Positions 54,397 to 62,178 of a stretch of DNA of 64,000 nt are shown in pieces; position 1 is the stretch's first letter; every line of letters begins with the position of its first letter. The stretch is taken from the NCBI RefSeq assembly GCF_013359935.1, contig NZ_JABMCB010000190.1, positions 496,001-560,000 of the forward strand, given 5' to 3'. The notes beneath the pieces are model-generated. The model did not search any database. It saw nothing but the letters and a program-made list of their open reading frames with translations, and was not told where the DNA came from. The stretch is from Paenibacillus xylanilyticus (GTDB taxonomy: Bacteria > Bacillota > Bacilli > Paenibacillales > Paenibacillaceae). Both the position numbers and the translations under genes were made by a program.

Positions 54397-54496
54397 AGGG
54401 ACTTTTAGCAAGCTACGCAAGCTTGACACGCCGTCTTGGCTATTCGTTATTATATGTATTAATTTTAACCTATATTCGCGCTGAAGTCAATCCATT

Positions 54497-55717
54497 CTAG
54501 ATCCATTCATTTATTTTTGAATTTCCCATCCTCTCAAACAATGCCAGAGTAATATCATCATTACCATACTTAGTTTCATTAATCCAAAAATCGTGTAAAA
54601 ATAACTTTATTTCTGATAAATCAATATACATTTTTAATACTTTTAATACATCGAATAATTTAATTACATATTGTGATCTCATAGGTGATAGGTGCAAGTC
54701 AGAGATCAGATGGTTATTTACTTTTAAACTTTGGGACGTTCTGAACCGATTAACCAGTTCAAAATGCGCACAGGAGTTTCGTAGCTCTCTAATTATCTCT
54801 AAAGAGTTTAAGAACTTCTCCTTCTCGTAGGGCTTCAAATGAAAGTCTCTTAAGACCGCATCAAGTGTACGTTTTTTTAATCCATACATTAAGACAATCA
54901 AATCGTTTAACATTAAAGTTTTAATAACAACCCAGAACGGTGGATTATTATATTCATTAATATATGAAAATTTCAACTTACAATCGTCAATATAGTTTAA
55001 ACCTTGTATTGTTTCTTCTCTTTGTATATTTAAATTGAGGGATACAGTTGACCCAGAGGTTGTACTTACTGTATGCAGTGCAGCTAAAAGTGTTCTTTGG
55101 TTTGAATTATAGAACATACAGTTGCCCGCTTTTACTTCTCTTATCGAAGAAGATCCAAAGCGACCAGTAAAGACTCCTTTTAATATAGTCTTCGAAGGTA
55201 GATACGTTACAATTCCATTAAATGTACCTCTAAATTTCCCTCTATACTTATAATTACTTCTAAATAATTTATGAGTTTTATCTTGGTTATTGGAATCGTA
55301 AAAATAATTCACATATTGTTTTGGTCCATCAGTTGATCCCGGTATATTATAATAATTTATATCTATATAATTATTATTTTCTGCTAAAGTTGAGCAATGA
55401 TTCTTACAAAAGTGATATGAGATTGTTGTTTTTAATTTTGTTTCAAACTCTGATATTTTCTTTAATATTAAACTTGAGAATTGTTTGTCAAAATCATATA
55501 ATCTTAAAAAATTATCAAATGACTTTTTAGTATATTTCTTAGGCAAATGTTTCGAGTCATCAAGTAATAATGTCTCATGACCATTTATAAGATCAAAATA
55601 ATTCTTTTCTTTAAGATGTTCTTTAGCAGAACCAAAATTATTAATCTGCAAACCTCTATTTTTTAATAATCGAATCTGATCAAAGATAGTATTAAATGCT
55701 TTGTCACTTGGCACCAA
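54497..55717 (-). CDS. Abi family protein (AbiD/AbiF-like, HEPN)
   Basis: The 406-residue protein has the Abi_2 layout: LLKNRGLQINNFGSAKEHLK and YFDLINGHETLLL near the N-terminus, LYDFDKQFSSLILKKISEFE with LKTTISYHF, and the HEPN RNase motif Rx4H in ELRNSCAHFE (about residue 315). AbiD/AbiF proteins stop phage growth by abortive infection, and HEPN enzymes usually cut RNA. The central region (about 130-230) is longer than in typical members. It is A/T-rich compared with rlmH and is the only gene of the rlmH-proximal cassette. The start is TTG behind AAGGGGGGG. A 22-bp palindrome lies 32 bp upstream. Confidence 0.75.
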   Translation of the reverse strand: MVPSDKAFNTIFDQIRLLKNRGLQINNFGSAKEHLKEKNYFDLINGHETLLLDDSKHLPKKYTKKSFDNFLRLYDFDKQFSSLILKKISEFETKLKTTISYHFCKNHCSTLAENNNYIDINYYNIPGSTDGPKQYVNYFYDSNNQDKTHKLFRSNYKYRGKFRGTFNGIVTYLPSKTILKGVFTGRFGSSSIREVKAGNCMFYNSNQRTLLAALHTVSTTSGSTVSLNLNIQREETIQGLNYIDDCKLKFSYINEYNNPPFWVVIKTLMLNDLIVLMYGLKKRTLDAVLRDFHLKPYEKEKFLNSLEIIRELRNSCAHFELVNRFRTSQSLKVNNHLISDLHLSPMRSQYVIKLFDVLKVLKMYIDLSEIKLFLHDFWINETKYGNDDITLALFERMGNSKINEWI

Positions 55718-55748
55718 ATCCCCCCCTTCTACCTATTTTACAAAACTT

Positions 55749-55770
55749 TATTGTCTATTAATAGACAATA
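55749..55770. promoter_or_regulatory. 22-bp perfect palindrome upstream of the Abi gene
   Basis: TATTGTCTATTAATAGACAATA is its own reverse complement. It lies between the Abi start and the rlmH stop, so it may be the operator of the Abi promoter, or a weak rlmH terminator. Confidence 0.5.
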
Positions 55771-55793
55771 TAAGTTTAACAATAATTTTCGCC

Positions 55794-55814
55794 CTACTTA
55801 TGGTACGGTTCATT
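55794..55814 (-). other. rlmH-proximal attachment site (copy C)
   Basis: These are the genuine last codons of rlmH (NEPYHK-stop). They share GAACCGTAYCATAAGTAGGG with copy A and GAACCGTA with copy B. This is the position used by SCC elements in staphylococci. Confidence 0.7.
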
Positions 55815-56273
55815 CCGATTTATCTTCACCGCACGATAAATCTGCTCCACCAGCACCAGCCGCATCAACTGGTGCGGCAGGGTCATGCGCCCGAAGCTCA
55901 AGCGCTGCTTCGCGCGGCGCAGTACCTCATCGGAGAGCCCATGGCTTCCTCCGATGACAAACACGACATGGCTCGTCCCATACGTGCCGAGCTTGTCGAT
56001 CTCTGCTGCCAGCTCCTCGGAACTCCAGAGCTGGCCGTCCAATGCGAGCGCAACGACATGCGCCTCGCTTTTCACATGCGCGAGGATGCGTTCACCCTCG
56101 CGCTCCTTCACCGCCCGCACCTCAGCTTCGCTCAGGGTGTCGGGCGCCTTCTCATCTGCGACCTCGATCATCTGAAACTTGATGTACGGGGCAAGTCGCT
56201 TGGCATATTCCTGAATGCCGAGCGTCAGATATTTTTCCTTCAATTTGCCTACGCCAATAATCTGAATGAACAT
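55794..56273 (-). CDS. rlmH: 23S rRNA (pseudouridine1915-N3)-methyltransferase RlmH
   Basis: The 159-residue SPOUT-family protein has the RlmH start (IQIIGVGKLKEKYL), the SAM-binding knot with VVFVIGGSHGLSDEV and LPHQLMRLVLVEQIYRA, and the end NEPYHK. It methylates pseudouridine 1915 in helix 69 of 23S rRNA as a dimer on the 70S ribosome. The reading frame is intact despite being the integration target of the SCC-like element, because the att core rebuilds the last codons. AGGAGGAAATGG precedes the ATG. Confidence 0.95.
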   Translation of the reverse strand: MFIQIIGVGKLKEKYLTLGIQEYAKRLAPYIKFQMIEVADEKAPDTLSEAEVRAVKEREGERILAHVKSEAHVVALALDGQLWSSEELAAEIDKLGTYGTSHVVFVIGGSHGLSDEVLRRAKQRLSFGRMTLPHQLMRLVLVEQIYRAVKINRNEPYHK

Positions 56274-56643
56274 AAAACCATTTCCTCCTCATGATCCAAT
56301 CCTGTATGTATCTATTTATGAACGGTGCTTCCCCGCACCTATGATCTCAATGATGAAACCCGCATCCACTACCGAACCTCTCACACCTTATACAGCCTCA
56401 TGTACATGTTTTGTCCAGCTAGCAAACCTCACGCACCTTAATACGAGGAAGTAAGGGCTCTATACAGTTCATTTCTGGCAAATAGCGTGTATACGGTTCG
56501 TTAACCCCGCATATTGGCCCAAATCAACCCATTTAAAATGTCTCAGGTTCCTTACATTACGCTTCAAAGAATGACTCTCCCTACCCGACTTCACCCACAG
56601 ACAGCAGATACCGCCATCTCCTCATTCTCCGACAAACACAAAA
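56274..56643. other. intergenic stretch without a convincing gene
   Basis: This stretch lies upstream of rlmH and must contain its promoter. Short frames exist on both strands, but none has a recognisable domain or ribosome binding site. Confidence 0.4.
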
Positions 56644-56663
56644 AGAGCGCTCCGACACGCTCT
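56644..56663 (-). terminator. terminator downstream of the CxxH/CxxC gene
   Basis: On the minus strand AGAGCG pairs with CGCTCT and is followed by TTTTTG. It lies about 95 bp beyond the CxxH/CxxC stop. Confidence 0.7.
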
Positions 56664-56755
56664 CCCTGCTTCTTGCCTTTGATGTTCATACCGGATGGCA
56701 GGCGAGCGAGTGCGTCCATAAGGGACGCCTCTGCTGCGGATGCCTACACAGTACG

Positions 56756-56923
56756 CTAGACGACGAGATACTCGGCCTTTTGTTCGCACTCGGCGCACTT
56801 CGCAGGCGGGTCCCAATCGGCAAATTCCGTCTCCTTCAGATCAACAATATCCGGAGCGTCCTCATACTCATCGACAAACATGTCGATGGCAATGTCCACG
56901 TGTTCTTTGCATACAACGTACAT
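56756..56923 (-). CDS. CxxH/CxxC small protein
   Basis: This 55-residue frame begins MYVVCKEHVDIAIDMFVDEY and ends with PPAKCAECEQKAEYLVV. The C-x2-H near the N-terminus (Cys5, His8) and the C-x2-C near the C-terminus are the signature of a small Bacillales family found next to rlmH. The four ligands probably bind zinc. The rest is acidic and codon use is like the host. A weak AAAGGATG lies about 12 bases before the ATG. The function is unknown, but the conserved position supports a real gene. Confidence 0.75.
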   Translation of the reverse strand: MYVVCKEHVDIAIDMFVDEYEDAPDIVDLKETEFADWDPPAKCAECEQKAEYLVV

Positions 56924-57097
56924 CCGTTCAAGCATCCTTTCTGTAACCAGCTATGCTCCCGATTCACAACCGCTTATCCTTACAGGATAGCCACTTCTCT
57001 GTTCTATCACACCTGCGGTGGAAAAGAAACCCCTAACCCTCATTTATCGAGTTTAACCCCCAATAATCTTCCCCAACCGACAGAAATAAAACCAAAA

Positions 57098-57140
57098 AGC
57101 GTTTCTTAATGCCACCGATCCGGTGCACCCAAGAAACGCT
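57098..57140 (-). terminator. terminator of the lipoprotein gene
   Basis: On the minus strand AGCGTTTCTT pairs with AAGAAACGCT and is followed by TTTTGGTTTT. Confidence 0.8.
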
Positions 57141-57204
57141 CCTATACTTTCAAACAAGGAACCCCATTAAGGTTTCATTGCGTTCGTTCTCCAGTCCAAG
57201 TTCC

Positions 57205-57726
57205 TTACTTCAATCCCGATTGTGCCTTGGTCAGCAGCTTGCCGCTATGGAACGCCAGAACTGCGTTGGCGCCCAAATCACCAGAACCCTTATAATTATA
57301 AACCACTGAATTTTCCGCCTCACTCAGGGCCTCACCTTCACCGCCAACGATCTCTTTCACTTCATCATACGACATACCCACCTCAATCTTTTCGTATTGG
57401 GCAAACGTAATAAGCACGCCATCTCCCTTCCCTGCAGATCCGTTGTCTCCTGCAAGAGCAGACTCAGTTCCACCCGCATCATTTACCGCTGTCACCGTGC
57501 TGTTCAGCTCGTCCAGCTTCTTCTCCAGCTCTGCAATCTTCTCATCCTGTTCTACGCTCTTCTCACCTTGTGAGGCAAGCTGCTTCTCCAGACCTGCAAC
57601 TCGTCCCTCCAAACCGCTGTTATCCGCAGATCCGGATGAAGACACCTCAGACCCACACGCAGACAGTACGGACAATGACAGCAGTAATGCCGCTCCTCCG
57701 AGCGATTTTTTCACCAAATGTTTCAT
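57205..57726 (-). CDS. lipoprotein with coiled coil and SmpA/DUF3862-like domain
   Basis: The 173-residue protein has a lipoprotein signal ending LSVLSACGSE (Cys24). A coiled coil (about 38-78; LEKKLDELNSTVTAVNDA) and a Gly/Asp-rich linker follow. The C-terminal domain (about 100-173) contains FAQYEKIEVGMSYDEVKEIV, the start of SmpA/OmlA/DUF3862-like folds. ATG 57726 is chosen for its GAGGGGAGC binding site and because it begins the signal peptide; the longer frame has neither. It is exposed on the outer face of the membrane; its role is unknown. Confidence 0.8.
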   Translation of the reverse strand: MKHLVKKSLGGAALLLSLSVLSACGSEVSSSGSADNSGLEGRVAGLEKQLASQGEKSVEQDEKIAELEKKLDELNSTVTAVNDAGGTESALAGDNGSAGKGDGVLITFAQYEKIEVGMSYDEVKEIVGGEGEALSEAENSVVYNYKGSGDLGANAVLAFHSGKLLTKAQSGLK

Positions 57727-58000
57727 CGAAATAAGCTCCCCTCTTCCAAACTGGTCATTCCAATCCAGCCACGACAAATGCATGTTACTCGCATAATCGA
57801 ACAACTTGGCACGTATTGAAATAGTCTATCATAGCCTTCACCTGCTGTAACTGAGACTTTGGCTCTGGTTCAATCCGCTTATGGATAGGAAAATAAAAAA
57901 AATCCCCGATTCATGTCAGAAGGTTCTACCATTCCAATGAATGATGTGCCGCTTCTTCCACAAGCAGAGGACTTCTTAGCAAATCTATTTCCGATTACCT

Positions 58001-59272
58001 TTACTCCGGTTTATCCGTCAGCTTCACCGACACCTTCTCGGCATTGCCGTCCCGGTAAAAGGTCACTTCAATGGTATCGCCGATCTTCTTCTCATCGTAC
58101 AGATATTTCCGCAGATCGAGCGTAGAGGTAATTTTTTGCCCGTCAAATTCCGTAATGACGTCATTGAGCTTCAAGCCCGCTTCAGATGCCGGACCAGATG
58201 CTTCAAGCACCACCACACCGCTGTCGACGTGAGATGGCAGCTTCAGATCTTTGCGCTGCTCGTCATCCAGTGGAGCATATGGATTGCTGAGATCGACGGT
58301 GTACACGCCCAGGTATGGACGGGATACTTTGCCGTTCAGCAGCAGCGAATCCACGGTTTTCATCACTTCGTTCATCGGAATCGCGAAGCCCAGGCCCTCA
58401 ACACCTGTGTCCGAGATTTTCATCGTGTTGATGCCGACCACTTTCCCGTTCAGATCGACCAGCGCACCTCCGCTGTTTCCTTCGTTGATCGCTGCATCGG
58501 TCTGGATCACATTCTGCTCCCAGTCATATACACCATCCTGATTAATGGATACCGGCAGAATGCGGTCGGTATAACTGACAATACCGGATGTCAGCGTGCC
58601 GCCCAGACCAAGCGGATTCCCGATCGCGAGTACTGTCTGACCACGCTGAAGCTTGCTGGAATCACCAATCTCCGCTACTGGTCCAATGCCTTTGGCGTCT
58701 TCTACCGACATAACTGCAATGTCACTTACGCGGTCTTTGCCGACCAGTTTCGCCTTGTGCGTTTCGCCTTCGACGGTCACGATCTCCAAATCACTTGCCC
58801 CTTCGACTACGTGATGGTTGGTCATAATATAGGCCTTGCCATCTTCCTTCTTGAAAATGACACCTGACCCGAGCGCCGAGTCTTCCATGGACAGGCTGCC
58901 ACCTGTCTTATGGTTCACAATGCTCACCACCGAAGGACGTACCTCAGCTGCCGCCTGAATAATCCGGTCATATGGGTCAGCGGTCTGCGCCGCCTGCACA
59001 TTACTCCCGTTTCCACCATTGCCTGTCGCGTTAGCAAGAGGGATGGATGCAGGCTGCATAATGAAGCTGAACAGCGTAACGGTCACGATGGAACTGATTA
59101 CCGAACTAATCACTGCTACCTTCACGGTGGAGCTGATGCCTGAGCGCGATCTGCGCGGATTTTGCCAGCGGTCCCGCCCACCGGGACGGATAATCTGAAG
59201 TTTGCCTTTCTGTACAGGCTCGGCGCGTCTTGATACTTTGGTTGAATAAAAATCGTCTCCGAACAATCCCAT
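58001..59272 (-). CDS. HtrA/DegP-like membrane serine protease (HtrC/YycK type)
   Basis: The 423-residue protein has a cytoplasmic N-terminus, one membrane helix (about 50-72; VAVISSVISSIVTVTLFSFI), a trypsin-like domain and a C-terminal PDZ domain (about 315-415). The catalytic triad is His in TNHHVVEG, Asp in SDIAVM and Ser in NEGNSGGAL. It degrades misfolded proteins outside the membrane. ATG 59272 follows GGGGAGAGG; ten more codons upstream have no such site. An htrA-like gene next to the wal operon is the usual order in Bacillales, but a plus-strand gene and 760 bp separate it from walJ here. Confidence 0.9.
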   Translation of the reverse strand: MGLFGDDFYSTKVSRRAEPVQKGKLQIIRPGGRDRWQNPRRSRSGISSTVKVAVISSVISSIVTVTLFSFIMQPASIPLANATGNGGNGSNVQAAQTADPYDRIIQAAAEVRPSVVSIVNHKTGGSLSMEDSALGSGVIFKKEDGKAYIMTNHHVVEGASDLEIVTVEGETHKAKLVGKDRVSDIAVMSVEDAKGIGPVAEIGDSSKLQRGQTVLAIGNPLGLGGTLTSGIVSYTDRILPVSINQDGVYDWEQNVIQTDAAINEGNSGGALVDLNGKVVGINTMKISDTGVEGLGFAIPMNEVMKTVDSLLLNGKVSRPYLGVYTVDLSNPYAPLDDEQRKDLKLPSHVDSGVVVLEASGPASEAGLKLNDVITEFDGQKITSTLDLRKYLYDEKKIGDTIEVTFYRDGNAEKVSVKLTDKPE

Positions 59273-60036
59273 CGTGATCCTCTCCCCTTCGTTGTCACGC
59301 ATCCAGATCCTGACTGCCGCCTGAACATTCTGGCATGGCCAACGATGGTGTTCTCACATAGCCTACTCCGCCGACAGATGAACCTTTCGAGCGCTGTTAC
59401 TCAAATTTCCTTATTCCAAGTTGAAAATTTGTTCACAGCCGTATGCTCCCGAACCAGCTTTCTTTCAGAAAACTTTCAGGCGAACACTTCGTTTCTCCAG
59501 GTTCCTTCTGTCGTCTCCGTTACGTGAAGACCCCAACGGTTTTCCATGCTTTCTAGCATTTTTCAAGGTTGTTTTGCATATCGCTGCATCCCCGCTATCC
59601 CGAAATGAAGCGTCTATGTACAACAGAACGGGCACTCCCATCCTGTCCGTGACTCTATCAGCAACGTTCTCGTATTCTACGACATGCCAACTTCCCGAAC
59701 AAACAAGCCTATTTCCAAGGCTCCATATATACTAAACACGCCAAATTCAAAAAAGTTGCATATTTACGAAGATTGACGCAAATTTCTGCTAAAACGGACT
59801 TACCAATAACGGACCTACAATAAAACGTCCATAGTAACTATCACCACAAAATCCGGTTCGCTAAGCGCACTTTTACCAATTTCCTAAGAACTTTTTCAGT
59901 TCATGAAGCTACAGATTTCAGCATACACGCCTAGCAATTCAAATTATAGCGGCAAAAAGAGGAATGTTTTCCATCCAGCCTGACTACAATAATAGTAAAA
60001 GACCAATTCGAAGGTTCATAGAAGGAGGTTTTACTT
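59273..60036. other. 764-bp intergenic region, no gene seen
   Basis: This stretch holds the promoters of htrA (minus) and of the small gene at 60037 (plus; TACAATAAT near 59985 is a candidate -10). No frame with a domain, no tRNA and no clear riboswitch is visible. Confidence 0.4.
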
Positions 60037-60249
60037 ATGGAACGCACACGTACCCTCACAGCCATGGATGAGGTTCATATGGCGGCCAAGCTGGCCGATC
60101 TCAAAGAAGAACATTACCGTAACACTCTAGCGCTAAGCACCATCATCGAGCTGTTGATTGACAAAGGCATTCTGACCCGCGAGGAAGTGGAACGCAAAGC
60201 CGCCGAGCTCGACAGCTTTATGGCTCACCCACCCTATCCCATGGCGTAG
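60037..60249 (+). CDS. small helical hypothetical protein
   Basis: The 70-residue protein is a helical hairpin (MDEVHMAAKLADLKEEHYRN and then ALSTIIELLIDKGILTREEV). The end of the second helix, DKGILTREEVERKAAELD, recalls the helical C-terminus of nitrile-hydratase-like or SHOCT-type proteins. No function can be given. AGAAGGAGGTT is a very strong binding site. Its 3' end overlaps the convergent walJ gene by 32 bp, which could give mutual interference. Confidence 0.65.
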   Translation: MERTRTLTAMDEVHMAAKLADLKEEHYRNTLALSTIIELLIDKGILTREEVERKAAELDSFMAHPPYPMA

Positions 60250-61024
60250 GACGGTCATAATACGTATCACAGAGTTTGAATTCATGATCCTTATAAAAAC
60301 AACCCCGGCTCTCCATGGCTTCACGCACGGTCATTTTCGCCAAATCCATCATATTGTGATCCCGGCTGAGATGTGCCAGATACGTGCGCTTGATGCGTCC
60401 GTTCATCAGCTCACTGAGCGCTGCCCCTGCCGCTTCGTTCGACAAATGCCCGATGTCGCTCAGAATGCGGCGCTTGGTGTTCCATGGATACCGCCCCATG
60501 CGCAGCAATTCGACATCATGATTCGCCTCCAGCACCAGCACATCGGAATCTGCGATCGCATCGCGAACCTTGTCGCTCATATATCCGAGGTCTGTTGCAA
60601 CGGATAGCTTTTCACTCCCATCATCGAACGTGTACCCCACCGGTTCCGCTGCATCATGGGAGATGCCGAAAGACTCCACGCGCAGAGAGCCAAAATCATG
60701 CTGCTCCCCCGTCTCAAACACCCTCCGGTTTTCCTCTGGAATCGCCCCAACCGACTTCTCCAGCGCCGCCCACGTATTCGTATTCGCATAGATTGGTAAA
60801 TTATATTTCCGAGACATCGCGCCTAGTCCTTTAATGTGATCGGAATGTTCATGTGTAACCAGAATCCCGTCCAACTCCGTTCCTGAAATCTCCCGTTCCA
60901 GAAACAATGCCTCTAGCCGCTTCGCACTAAGGCCCGCGTCAATCATGAGTGATGTTCCCCCATGCTGTATGACCGTGGCGTTCCCTGTCGAACCGCTGGA
61001 TAACACCGTAAAATATATCCCCAT
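60218..61024 (-). CDS. walJ: MBL-fold metallohydrolase WalJ (YycJ)
   Basis: The 268-residue protein begins YFTVLSSGSTGNATVIQHGG and has the metallo-beta-lactamase motif HxHxDH in THEHSDHIKG (about 56-65). Later ligands lie in GISHDAAEPVG, ATDLGYMS, EANHDVELLRMGRYPW and HLSRDHN. Such 5'-exonuclease-like enzymes are encoded with WalRK in Firmicutes and take part in cell-wall homeostasis and DNA repair. It is the last gene of the wal operon here. The 3' end overlaps the convergent 60037-60249 gene. Confidence 0.92.
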   Translation of the reverse strand: MGIYFTVLSSGSTGNATVIQHGGTSLMIDAGLSAKRLEALFLEREISGTELDGILVTHEHSDHIKGLGAMSRKYNLPIYANTNTWAALEKSVGAIPEENRRVFETGEQHDFGSLRVESFGISHDAAEPVGYTFDDGSEKLSVATDLGYMSDKVRDAIADSDVLVLEANHDVELLRMGRYPWNTKRRILSDIGHLSNEAAGAALSELMNGRIKRTYLAHLSRDHNMMDLAKMTVREAMESRGCFYKDHEFKLCDTYYDRPTPWDRVGEP

Positions 61025-61030
61025 AACGCA

Positions 61031-61783
61031 TTACTCCCCTGATTTGTCTGTCTTGGGACTGAATACATCCCCACTGATGCCCTGCACGTACAACACTTCG
61101 CCACTTTCCAGCACGAACCGCCATGCCGGCATCGCTACCTGCATATCTGAATTAAACAACTGGCCGTAATAGCCCAGCTGAATGTCTTTGACAATCGCAT
61201 CGTTTGGCAAAAAGTTCTCGATCAGCGTTCCCAGCGCCTTGGGCGCCGGAAGCACCTGCTGATCGCTCTCCTCCGCGGTTGTAATCCGCACCGGAGTCTG
61301 ACGGTAACCCGTAATTTTCTGATCGCTGTAGAACAGCTCCAGACTGACATTGAAGAGCGGCCATTTTCCATCGACAAGCGGATGAAGCACAAAGGCCCCA
61401 TCCTCTGTCATCAGCTGATCCAGCCGATATGTGCCGATCTGCGGAATTTCGCTCGCCAGCACGTCCTCCAGCTCCCTCTGCGAGAAGATCAGCTTACTGT
61501 CCACCGGCTGCTCAAGCTCGACCTGAATCCCTGTCTTGTCCTCTTCTACAAACTCATAGGACAGCTTCGGCAGCTTCGGCGTTTCGTTCGGAATGGGAGC
61601 CAGCACCTGGATGCCCTTCTCTTCCATCGCCTGCTGCGTATTATCTGCCAGCGAGGTGAAGTCCAGATTGGCTCCGGCCGTCTCCCGCGCATCCATCCAG
61701 ATCTGATAACCCAATACCAGATTCAGCAGCAGGAAGGCATAGATCAACACATTTTTCGCCCGTCCCCAATCCAAAACGTTCAC
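61031..61783 (-). CDS. yycI: two-component system regulatory protein YycI
   Basis: The 250-residue protein has one N-terminal membrane helix in DWGRAKNVLIYAFLLLNLVL, preceded by a very short cytoplasmic tail, and an extracellular domain with the YycI C-terminal LPNDAIVKDIQLGYYGQLF. With YycH it holds the WalK sensor kinase in check through membrane-helix contacts. It starts behind TAGGGAGGTGAACG and ends 6 bp before walJ. It is 395 bp from yycH, an unusual break in an otherwise compact operon. Confidence 0.9.
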   Translation of the reverse strand: MNVLDWGRAKNVLIYAFLLLNLVLGYQIWMDARETAGANLDFTSLADNTQQAMEEKGIQVLAPIPNETPKLPKLSYEFVEEDKTGIQVELEQPVDSKLIFSQRELEDVLASEIPQIGTYRLDQLMTEDGAFVLHPLVDGKWPLFNVSLELFYSDQKITGYRQTPVRITTAEESDQQVLPAPKALGTLIENFLPNDAIVKDIQLGYYGQLFNSDMQVAMPAWRFVLESGEVLYVQGISGDVFSPKTDKSGE

Positions 61784-62178
61784 CTCCCTAAGTCAGATAT
61801 CTGAAATACTTTTTAAATTGGCCTACACTTTCACCGGATTTGGCCCGTTCATAGCCTTTGCACTTTGAAGTTACAGGATCTAGCGAATCTAGCGCATGCT
61901 ATTAGATCCCATTTTCACAGATCTGTGGTTTAACGAATTACAGAGGTGTTATTTCGTATATCTGCAGATTTTAACGCTGTTTTCTACCGTATAACGCCAC
62001 TAAGATTCGTTAAACTTTGCATTCCGTAATAATCGGCCTTTTAAGGTGCTGTCGATTCGTTAACGCTTGATCCGAGGAAATGTTACTTCCAAAGCAGCCT
62101 TGTAACAGCGATCGGAAGGTTGTTCTGACCGCGTAGTCGCCCAGTGTAGCAAACTTGATGTTTAATGGCTATAACCTA
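61784..62178. repeat. 395-bp insert between yycH and yycI with repeated TTCGTTAA
   Basis: No gene is visible. The octamer TTCGTTAA occurs in the plus orientation twice (near 62007 and 62058) and as TTAACGAA once (near 61932), with short ITR-like surroundings. The stretch looks like a dispersed intergenic repeat that entered the operon. It has no obvious terminator. Confidence 0.35.

Larger units (their letters stand above)
48282..55814. mobile_element. SCC-like integrative element(s) at the 3' end of rlmH, two tandem cassettes
   Basis: Three direct copies of the rlmH 3' end (48282, 54220, 55794) bound a 5.9-kb and a 1.55-kb cassette. The large one holds a decayed Ccr-like serine recombinase, a YndJ-like protein, a HEAT-like protein, a PyrH paralogue, an XRE regulator, an SDR and gene fragments. 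The small one holds a single Abi gene. The target gene, orientation and att repeats match SCC elements. No intact recombinase is present, so it can move only with help in trans. Confidence 0.7.

Noticed and set aside
56592..56750. A short minus-strand frame with ALARLPSGMNIKGKKQGERV
   Set aside because: It has fair codon use but no clear start, and the CxxH/CxxC terminator hairpin lies inside it.
56622..56816. A 64-codon Arg-rich frame on the minus strand
   Set aside because: It overlaps the better supported CxxH/CxxC gene in another frame and runs through its terminator.
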